This document shows positions 4,706 to 10,921 of a stretch of 10,921 nucleotides of DNA, in pieces (position 1 is the first letter of the stretch; the number at the start of each line of letters is the position of its first letter). The notes under the pieces were generated by a model that worked only from the letters and a program-made list of their open reading frames with translations, had not been told where the DNA came from and ran no database searches. The stretch is taken from contig QIDN01000046.1 of NCBI GenBank assembly GCA_003229345.1, forward strand, positions 1-10,921, read 5' to 3'. Origin of the DNA: Nitrospirota bacterium. GTDB taxonomy: Bacteria > Nitrospinota > Nitrospinia > Nitrospinales > Nitrospinaceae. Made by a program: the position numbers and the translations under genes.

Positions 4706-7246
4706 ATGAAAAATATCTTAAAAAATCAAAGAGTATCACAAAATCCCAATCCCAATCGGACAGGCAAACCCAGAACCTGGAAAAGAATTTTATTGAACGT
4801 CACACTGTGGGGTTTTCTGGTTTGCCTCGTGATCGGTTTTACAGGAGCCAGCATCCTGTATTTCAAATATTCTGATGGACTTCCGGATATCCGGGTGCTC
4901 AAGGAATATCAACCTAATATCATCACCAAGGTCTATTCCGATGCGGACGAATTGATCGCAGAATTTTTTATTGAAAAGCGCATCATGGTTGGGTTCGACC
5001 AGATGCCTCTGCGTTTGAAACAAGCGACCCTGGCGGTGGAGGATTCCGGGTTTTATTATCACCTGGGGATTGAACCCAAGGACATTATCCGGGCTTCCAT
5101 CGTTAATTACCGGGCCGGCCGCGTGGTGGAAGGCGCCAGCACGATCACCCAGCAATTGACTAAAACATTGTTTTTATCTCCCCAGAAAAAATTCGAACGG
5201 AAAATTCGGGAGGCCATTCTGGCGATCCGAATGGAACTGGTTTTCAGTAAAGATGAAATCCTGGAAATGTACCTCAATCAGATTTATTACGGGCACGGCA
5301 GTTACGGAATCGCGGCGGCGGCGCGCACCTATTTCGGAAAAGAGTTGAAGGATTTAACGATCAGCGAATGCGCCATGATCGCTTCCTTGCCCAAGGCCCC
5401 CACGCATTATTCGCCTTACAATAATCTCGACAAGGCGCTGAAACGGAGGGACCATGCCATTCGCCGCATGGAATATCACGGATTCATTACGGAAGAGGAA
5501 ATGGAAGCGGCCCTGACGGAGCCTCTCGAATTGGGAGAAGTCAAGGGTATGCTCAACAAGGCTCCCTATTTTGTCGAACATATCCGCCGGTTTATTCAGG
5601 AAAATTACGGAAGCAAACAGTTGTACCAAGACGGGATGAAAATTTACACCACCCTGAACCTGGAGCATCAGTTGGTAGCGGAACAGGCGGTGAAGGACGG
5701 CCTGCGAATGGCGGACAAACGTTATGGTTACCGCGGCCCTCTGGATAATATTGATCCCAATCAAGATATCCAGGTGCTGGATAACCTGCTGATGGAGCTC
5801 AATCAGCGTTCCACCGGACCCCGACATAGCGTGACTGAATCCAACGAGGCAACAAGCACCGTTTCTAATGAACTTTCAACCAACGTCCCTGCCGCGGCAG
5901 AAACCGAAACGCCTCAGCCGGTTATTCAGTTTTTTAAAGAAGGCGAACTGGTCAAAGGCGTCGTCACCCAGATCAAAGACGAAGAAGTTGCTGTTTATCT
6001 TGGAGGCGCAAAAGGTATCATCCGTCTCGAAAATATGAACTGGGCCCGAAAACCGAACTTCAGACTCGACGGGAAATACCATCAGATCACAGACCCGAAG
6101 GAAGCCTTGTCCAAGGGAGACATAATCGAGGTCAAGATTCTGCCTCCACCGGAAGAGGAAGAAAAGGGGAAAGAAAAAAAGAAAGAAGGCATTCTTAATT
6201 TGGGGCTGGAACAGGAACCCGAAGCGGAAGCGGGCCTGATCAGCATAGAGCCTTCCACCGGTTATATCAAGGCGATGGTGGGCGGTTATGATTTCAGCAA
6301 AAGCCAGTTCAACCGAGCCACCCAGGCGGTGCGCCAACCGGGCTCTGCTTTCAAACCTATAATTTTCGCAACGGCACTCCTGGATGGCTACACTCCCGCT
6401 AGCATCGTTATCGACTCACCTGTTATCTTCAATGAAAAAGAAGATACTTTCGGCAAGTGGAAACCGGTTAATTTTGAAAAGAAATTTTACGGTCCCACCT
6501 CAGTCCGGACAGCACTGACCCATTCCCGTAATGTGGTCACCATCAAACTTCTCCAAAGCACCGGTGTTCCTAAAGCGATTCAAATGGCCCGCCGATTGGG
6601 AATCACGACCCACCTGTCGAACAACCTGTCCATTGCGTTGGGGTCTTCCGGGGTCACTTTATACGAACTGGTTTCTGCTTACTCCACCTTCGCCAACCAG
6701 GGCGTACGATTACCTCCCGTTCCCATCCGTTCCATCAAGGACCGAAACGACGAGGTGCTATACACTTACGAGCCCGTGGGGGAACCCGTCCTTTCCACCG
6801 GGATGGCGTATATAATTACCAGTTTGATGGAGAGTGTGGTCCGGCATGGAACGGCTCATATCATACAAGAAACCTTGAACCGTCCCATTGCAGGAAAAAC
6901 CGGCACCACTAACGACTACAACGATGCATGGTTCATCGGATTTTCTCCAGAACTGGCCACCGGCGTTTGGGTTGGAAAAGATCAGGATGAATCATTGGGA
7001 GTGAACGAAACCGGAACCCGGACGGCAATACCCATCTGGCTAAAGTTCATGCAGGAAGCCTTGAAGGACGTGCCTGTTAAAAGCTTTCCTATTCCCAACG
7101 ATGTGACCTACGTTAAAATAAATCAGAAAACAGGAGAGGAAACCTCTTTCGACGATCCGGATGGACGGTTTGAAATATTTCTAAATGATAATCTGCCAGA
7201 CAAAAGTATATCGGGGATCAATCCCCTGGAAGAAAGTACCTTTTAG
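4706..7246 (+). CDS. mrcA: Bifunctional class A penicillin-binding protein, PBP1a type (glycosyltransferase/transpeptidase)
   Basis: Polymerises lipid II into glycan strands and cross-links the peptides in the periplasm while anchored in the inner membrane. It has 846 residues: a basic N-terminus, one membrane helix (about 28-53), a GT51 glycosyltransferase (about 75-250), a linker with an OB-like domain (about 405-480), and a transpeptidase (about 510-780). Catalytic Glu112 lies in LAVEDSGFYYH. Further GT51 motifs are GASTITQQLTKTLF (143-156), the REAILAIRMELVFSKDEILEMYLNQIYYG region and GIAAAARTYFGK. The transpeptidase has all three motifs: SAFK with nucleophile Ser547, SRN at 607-609 and KTGT at 731-734. 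A Ser/Thr/Pro-rich stretch (370-405) and a Glu/Lys-rich stretch (481-509) flank the OB-like domain. The architecture is PBP1a-like rather than PBP1b. There is no Shine-Dalgarno. Its stop overlaps that of the convergent LpoA-like gene by 4 nt. Confidence 0.95.
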   Translation: MKNILKNQRVSQNPNPNRTGKPRTWKRILLNVTLWGFLVCLVIGFTGASILYFKYSDGLPDIRVLKEYQPNIITKVYSDADELIAEFFIEKRIMVGFDQMPLRLKQATLAVEDSGFYYHLGIEPKDIIRASIVNYRAGRVVEGASTITQQLTKTLFLSPQKKFERKIREAILAIRMELVFSKDEILEMYLNQIYYGHGSYGIAAAARTYFGKELKDLTISECAMIASLPKAPTHYSPYNNLDKALKRRDHAIRRMEYHGFITEEEMEAALTEPLELGEVKGMLNKAPYFVEHIRRFIQENYGSKQLYQDGMKIYTTLNLEHQLVAEQAVKDGLRMADKRYGYRGPLDNIDPNQDIQVLDNLLMELNQRSTGPRHSVTESNEATSTVSNELSTNVPAAAETETPQPVIQFFKEGELVKGVVTQIKDEEVAVYLGGAKGIIRLENMNWARKPNFRLDGKYHQITDPKEALSKGDIIEVKILPPPEEEEKGKEKKKEGILNLGLEQEPEAEAGLISIEPSTGYIKAMVGGYDFSKSQFNRATQAVRQPGSAFKPIIFATALLDGYTPASIVIDSPVIFNEKEDTFGKWKPVNFEKKFYGPTSVRTALTHSRNVVTIKLLQSTGVPKAIQMARRLGITTHLSNNLSIALGSSGVTLYELVSAYSTFANQGVRLPPVPIRSIKDRNDEVLYTYEPVGEPVLSTGMAYIITSLMESVVRHGTAHIIQETLNRPIAGKTGTTNDYNDAWFIGFSPELATGVWVGKDQDESLGVNETGTRTAIPIWLKFMQEALKDVPVKSFPIPNDVTYVKINQKTGEETSFDDPDGRFEIFLNDNLPDKSISGINPLEESTF
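7213..7226. other. Short perfect hairpin near the convergent gene ends
   Basis: GGGGAT (7213-7218) and ATCCCC (7221-7226) form a 6-bp palindrome inside the 3' end of the PBP gene; a 5-bp stem with a TCAA loop is sterically more likely. The plus-strand transcript has a TTTT 15 nt later; neither strand has a T-run directly after the stem. It may slow polymerase where the two genes converge, but it is not a convincing terminator. Confidence 0.2.
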
Positions 7247-9303
7247 CGAGTTTCGTCTTCCGGCACAGGCTGGAGAGCCGGGTTTTCAGGAACCTGTTCG
7301 GCAATATCCCCTTCCTTCACAGTCAGCTTGACCAGGGATTTGAGAGAATCGCCTGAGGGTAAAATAGTGGTATCCCCGGATACGCCGGGAAAATCTTTCA
7401 GCGCACGTAATCGTTCCAACACATCCAGGCGGTTGAACGCCCTGCCCTTGATGAATGTCACAAAAATATTCGCGGCATCGTAAGATTGAGCCGAATGAAT
7501 GGTGGGATTCTGCCCGAAGGTGGAGAGGAACATATCTACAAACTTCACAGTTCTTTCGTTTTGCGAGTTGGCATAAAACCCGTCCACAAATAAAACCGTT
7601 TTCAAATAATTCCGGGCGGCATCCACCAATTCACGGGAATTCCAGCCATTGCCCCCCAGCAGCAGAACATCTTCAATATTGTAAAAAGCCAGTTGAGGAA
7701 CGATCAAACTCACTTTGTCATAAGATCCGGGGATAAAGATAGCATCGTAATTCAACTCCAGAGCAACTTTCAGCGCCTCCACTTCATCATCCGCATAAAG
7801 TCCTCCCTCGACCAACGGTCGGGACTTTATACCTTTGTCATTCAAAGGCGGGGGCTGAGTGCCTCGCTTGATATGTCTCTGGATCCGGGCTTTTAACTGA
7901 TCATCGGCCATCCCGCCAATTTGTAAAATCTGCTTTTTAAAATCCGTCTGCCTCCGCTCAAAGGGAATGGATTCAACAATCTGCCCCCCGAATGAACGGA
8001 CTTCATCCTCAAATACCTTCCGCATGGTTTCGCCATAAGCGACGGTGGGATAGATCACCGCAAACCGGTACAAATTCAGCTCATTGACCGCATACCGGGC
8101 CAGGTAGTTGGCCTGCAGTTCCTTGGTGAGCGCGTTCCTGAAAATATAGGGGCTCTTGCCAGCTAAACCGTGAGTTGAAGCTGTGGGAGTAAAAATGGGC
8201 AATTGGTACTTTTCAATGACGGGAATCACGCTCTCCACATCCCCCGATAATACGGGTCCGATAATACCGATGACATTGGGGTCCTGAGCCAGTTCCTCCA
8301 CCACTTGAACAACCTCCCGGCCTAATCCCGAGTCTTTCACCACCAGTTCCAACCGGCTTTTATCTCTGGTAGACAGTTGGTTGATCGCCAGCTGAATCCC
8401 CTGCAAAACTCGCTGCCCCACAATCGCTCTCTTCCCGGACAAGGGCAACACCACACCAATCCGTATGGCTCGAGTCGGATCGGTTTTCAGCCGGGTCAGT
8501 AACTTCTCATAATGTCCTCTTAGCTCATGGCTTGGGAAACGGAAAATCAAATCCTCCAGGCTGACTTGATAATTTCCCAAATCGCGTTCGATTCTGTAAA
8601 TTGAAATTAACTTTTGCAAAATTAAATCTGCCGGGAATTCAGAACCCAGAGACTTGGCAAGAGATACCAATTGTTTTTTATTTAATTTTTCACTAATAAT
8701 ATTTTTGATGTAACTGGTGGCTTCCTGTTTGATTTCCGGATAGGGACTTCTATCCATAATTTGTTTGAATTTTTTAAAGGCCTTTTCGAGTTCCAAACGT
8801 TTGTCATCAAGGTAACCCAGATAAACAAAGCCCTTCCACTTTTGAATCGGGTCGGGGTTGTGTTGAACCGTTTCCCGCAACAGTTTTTCGGCTTCCTCGT
8901 ACTTCTCTATTTCAAAATAGCACCGGCCCATATCTAACTTGACACTGTAAATAAGCGTGGAATGAGGAAAGGTGTCTAGAAAATACTGATAGCTCCTCAG
9001 AGCAGAAAGGTAGGATTTATTCTTGTAATCAATCTGGCCCAACCGCATGACAGCCTTGGGAGCGCGGGAGTCTGTTGAAAACGCCCTTAGAAAATCCTCA
9101 TAGGAAGCACGGGACTCCAGCAACTTGTTTTCGTGATATAAGGTTTCAGCCTTGGCAAACAGAGTGTCTGCACCTTGACGGGATTCAAAATCCTGGGCAG
9201 GGACGGACGTTACTAGTACGAGCAACAAACAGAGTATTGTCAAATAGAACCGTATCACTTGGAGGGAGTATCGCATGGTCAACGGCCGCGGGAACCGGCT
9301 CAT
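7243..9303 (-). CDS. Secreted TPR + periplasmic-binding-fold protein, LpoA-like penicillin-binding protein activator
   Basis: A 686-residue exported protein. A long N-terminal signal peptide has its hydrophobic core at about 19-34 (FYLTILCLLLVLVTSV) and probable cleavage near SVPAQ. TPR-like helices occupy about 43-270 (repeat phrases such as AETLYHENKLLESRASYEDFL and GRCYFEIEKYEEAEKLL). A type-1 periplasmic-binding (Leu/Ile/Val-receptor) fold spans about 279-665: RIGVVLPLSGKRAIVGQRVLQGIQLA, NVIGIIGPVLSGDVESVIPV, LPIFTPTAST, FAVIYPTVAYGETMRKVFEDE. TPR plus this fold is the layout of LpoA, the outer-membrane activator of PBP1a, but no lipobox Cys is present. The start at 9303 is supported by AAGGA 5 nt upstream and an ATGA overlap with the regulator stop; Met10 has no such support. 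It converges on the PBP gene. Alternative: substrate-binding protein of an amino-acid transporter, less likely given the TPR domain and absence of permease genes. Confidence 0.8.
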   Translation of the reverse strand: MSRFPRPLTMRYSLQVIRFYLTILCLLLVLVTSVPAQDFESRQGADTLFAKAETLYHENKLLESRASYEDFLRAFSTDSRAPKAVMRLGQIDYKNKSYLSALRSYQYFLDTFPHSTLIYSVKLDMGRCYFEIEKYEEAEKLLRETVQHNPDPIQKWKGFVYLGYLDDKRLELEKAFKKFKQIMDRSPYPEIKQEATSYIKNIISEKLNKKQLVSLAKSLGSEFPADLILQKLISIYRIERDLGNYQVSLEDLIFRFPSHELRGHYEKLLTRLKTDPTRAIRIGVVLPLSGKRAIVGQRVLQGIQLAINQLSTRDKSRLELVVKDSGLGREVVQVVEELAQDPNVIGIIGPVLSGDVESVIPVIEKYQLPIFTPTASTHGLAGKSPYIFRNALTKELQANYLARYAVNELNLYRFAVIYPTVAYGETMRKVFEDEVRSFGGQIVESIPFERRQTDFKKQILQIGGMADDQLKARIQRHIKRGTQPPPLNDKGIKSRPLVEGGLYADDEVEALKVALELNYDAIFIPGSYDKVSLIVPQLAFYNIEDVLLLGGNGWNSRELVDAARNYLKTVLFVDGFYANSQNERTVKFVDMFLSTFGQNPTIHSAQSYDAANIFVTFIKGRAFNRLDVLERLRALKDFPGVSGDTTILPSGDSLKSLVKLTVKEGDIAEQVPENPALQPVPEDETR

Positions 9304-10697
9304 TCATTTCCTTCGGATTTGGCATTGATATTATGCTTTTTGACCCGATACCGCATCGAACGAAAACTCAAATTCAGCAGTTTGGCAGCCTTGTTAATCA
9401 TTCCATCCGTTTTACTCAAAGCTCCGAGAAGCATGCTCTTCTCGATGTTGTCCAGGGTCTTCTCCAAATCAACTGGATGGTCTCCCTCAATAGAGGGAAT
9501 CAGGTTATCCGTAGGAGAAGGCGCCTTGAATATCTCCTCCGGAAGACTGGATATCCCGATCAAATTCTCCGTTTCCAGAACCACCGCCCGCTCGATGGTA
9601 TTTTCCAATTCGCGAATATTTCCCGGCCACTCGTAGTTTTCCATACACTTCAGTGCATCGGACTGGATTCCCTGAATCTTATGCTCCCGGTCATGTTGCT
9701 CGTTGTACTTATTGATAAAGTGCTGGGCCAACAAGGGAATATCCTCTTTCCGCTTGCGCAGAGGAGGCAAATCAATAGTAATAACTTTTAACCGGTAATA
9801 CAGGTCTTCGCGGAACACCTTTTGTTTGACGCCTTCGGCCAGATCCCGGTTGGTTGCCGCAAGGATGCGCAAATCGACTTTGATGGGCTGGGTACCTCCC
9901 ACCCGGGTCATCTCACGCTCCTGCAGTACCCGCAATAATTTGACCTGGATCGAAAGCGGAGCATCATAAATTTCATCCAGAAAAAACGTTCCCTTGTGAG
10001 CCGCTTCCATCAGCCCGATCTTGGTGGAATCCGCGCTCGTGAAGGCGCCCTTCTCATGTCCGAACAGCTCGCTTTCCAACAAGTTTTCCGGCATAGCACC
10101 GCAATTGATAGAAATAAACGGATAGTTCTTCCGGGAACTATTATAATGAAGCGCTTTGGCAACCAGTTCTTTTCCGGTACCGCTTTCACCGCCAATCAAA
10201 ACCGTCGCGTTGCTGTTACTGACTTTCTCTATATAGTCAAACACCTTTTTCATGCCCGCATTTTTGCCAATGATGTTTCCAAACTGATATTTATCTTTGA
10301 GAGCAGATTTAAGATAAGTGTTTTCCTCGGTCAGTTGCTTCCTTTCAGAGGCGTTGCGGATGACGAGCTTGAAGTCCTCCATGTTGAAAGGCTTGGTAAT
10401 ATAATCGTACGCACCCTTCTTCATGGTTTCGACAGCGGTTTCAGGGGAGGCATAACCGGTCATCATGATAACCGGTGTTCCCGGACGAACACGGTTGACG
10501 GCATCCAGAACATCGATGCCGTTGGAACGGGGCATGTTGATATCGGTGATCACGACATCATAATCACTGCTCTCGACCATTTCGACCGCAACTTCGCCGT
10601 TGCGGGCGGTCTCCACTTCATAGCCCTCCTTACCCAGGGCGATGGTAAGCATTTCCCGCATGCTCTTTTCATTATCAACAACTAAAATACGGTTCAT
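9300..10697 (-). CDS. Sigma-54-dependent NtrC/PilR-family response regulator with GAFTSA motif
   Basis: A 465-residue two-component regulator with three domains. The receiver (about 1-120) has Asp8, phospho-acceptor Asp52 in VITDINMP, Thr80 and Lys102. The AAA+ domain (about 140-375) has Walker A GESGTGKE (170-177), Walker B TFFLDEI (237-243), ATNRDL and the arginine-finger region FREDLYYRL (295-303). A Fis-type helix-turn-helix lies at about 418-457 (AAKLLNLSFRSMRYRVKKH), whose wording resembles PilR. The sigma-54 contact loop reads GAFTSA (217-222) instead of GAFTGA. The family binds enhancer sites in the cytoplasm and uses ATP to open sigma-54 promoters. No histidine kinase lies in the window, so its partner and targets are unknown. 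It starts 6 nt after argG with no good ribosome-binding site, and its TGA overlaps the ATG of the LpoA-like gene (ATGA). Translational coupling is likely. Confidence 0.93.
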   Translation of the reverse strand: MNRILVVDNEKSMREMLTIALGKEGYEVETARNGEVAVEMVESSDYDVVITDINMPRSNGIDVLDAVNRVRPGTPVIMMTGYASPETAVETMKKGAYDYITKPFNMEDFKLVIRNASERKQLTEENTYLKSALKDKYQFGNIIGKNAGMKKVFDYIEKVSNSNATVLIGGESGTGKELVAKALHYNSSRKNYPFISINCGAMPENLLESELFGHEKGAFTSADSTKIGLMEAAHKGTFFLDEIYDAPLSIQVKLLRVLQEREMTRVGGTQPIKVDLRILAATNRDLAEGVKQKVFREDLYYRLKVITIDLPPLRKRKEDIPLLAQHFINKYNEQHDREHKIQGIQSDALKCMENYEWPGNIRELENTIERAVVLETENLIGISSLPEEIFKAPSPTDNLIPSIEGDHPVDLEKTLDNIEKSMLLGALSKTDGMINKAAKLLNLSFRSMRYRVKKHNINAKSEGNE

Positions 10698-10703
10698 GAT
10701 GGT

Positions 10704-10921
10704 TTAGAACAGTTTGTCACCGAGGATTTCCGAAAAGCGCTTTAATCGAAGAGCGTTCAGCCGGATAAATCCTTCGGCATCGTTTTGACGGTAAACCTCA
10801 TCCTTTTCAAAGGAGGCGGTCTCCGGGCAATAAAGAGAGCGGTCCGCTTTGCGTCCCGTAACTATGCAGTTGCCTTTATACAACTTAAGGCGGACGGTTC
10901 CGGTTACCGTCTTCTGCACTT
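10704..10921 (-). CDS. argG: Argininosuccinate synthase, C-terminal fragment (5' end outside the window)
   Basis: Last enzyme but one of arginine synthesis: joins citrulline and aspartate with ATP to argininosuccinate in the cytoplasm. Only the final 72 or so of about 400 residues are visible, but the ending is characteristic: VTGTVRLKLYKGN, then CIVTGRKADRSLYCPE, then FEKDEVYRQNDAEGFIRLNALRLK. The GTG at 10919 is an internal Val codon, not the start; the frame stays open to the window edge. It is the upstream gene of the regulator, with only 6 nt between them, so they probably share a transcript. ATP- and citrulline-binding parts are not in view. Confidence 0.95.
   Translation of the reverse strand, partial: VQKTVTGTVRLKLYKGNCIVTGRKADRSLYCPETASFEKDEVYRQNDAEGFIRLNALRLKRFSEILGDKLF

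Noticed and set aside
9277..9303. Alternative start of the LpoA-like protein at Met10 (9276)
   Set aside because: Met10 has no ribosome-binding site, whereas 9303 has AAGGA 5 nt upstream and the ATGA overlap; both keep the signal peptide, so the product is unaffected.
9075..9791. 238-codon plus-strand open frame across the junction of the LpoA-like and regulator genes
   Set aside because: It is antisense to two genes with clear domain motifs and shows no family pattern.

Overview
This is chromosomal DNA of a Gram-negative bacterium, with balanced to slightly GC-rich coding regions and AT-rich spacers. The evidence for a Gram-negative envelope is a class A penicillin-binding protein of the PBP1a type, a Tat component, exported TPR proteins and an LpoA-like periplasmic protein. 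The mix recalls deltaproteobacteria, Nitrospinota or Nitrospirota: a stand-alone NuoD, a PilR/NtrC-type regulator, a DUF5069 protein and a small His-rich exported TPR protein. That placement is an impression from gene content, not a phylogenetic result. I see no mobile element, phage gene, CRISPR array, rRNA or tRNA.

Layout. Positions 1-1156 (+) hold nearly all of nuoD (complex I 49-kDa-type subunit); its true start probably lies just off the left edge. Positions 1253-2254 (+) encode a multi-pass protein of the lysylphosphatidylglycerol-synthase-TM/HpnL-like family. Convergent to it, at 2279-2860 (-), is a TatA/TatB-family gene with an unusually long tail and its own extended -10 promoter. 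Next is a hairpin terminator (about 3018-3055) that serves the small exported His-rich TPR gene at 3075-3434 (-). A roughly 300-bp non-coding divergent spacer follows.

On the + strand come a compact 27-residue-repeat LRR protein (3744-4211), a DUF5069 protein (4252-4665) and a full-length bifunctional PBP1a-type peptidoglycan synthase (4706-7246), each separated by about 40 nt. The PBP stop codon overlaps the stop of the convergent 7243-9303 (-) gene, a secreted TPR plus type-1 periplasmic-binding-fold protein resembling the PBP1a activator LpoA. That gene is preceded, with an ATGA start/stop overlap, by a sigma-54-dependent response regulator (9300-10697, -), itself 6 nt after the 3' end of argG (10704-10921, -, running off the right edge).

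How they fit together: the clearest functional theme is cell-wall synthesis. A class A PBP and a candidate LpoA-type activator sit tail to tail, and the activator candidate is translationally coupled to an NtrC/PilR-type regulator. That regulator carries an altered GAFTGA loop (GAFTSA), the part that contacts sigma-54. The other genes look like ordinary housekeeping or envelope genes. I found no obvious new multi-gene system; the regulator / LpoA-like / PBP arrangement is the best candidate for follow-up.
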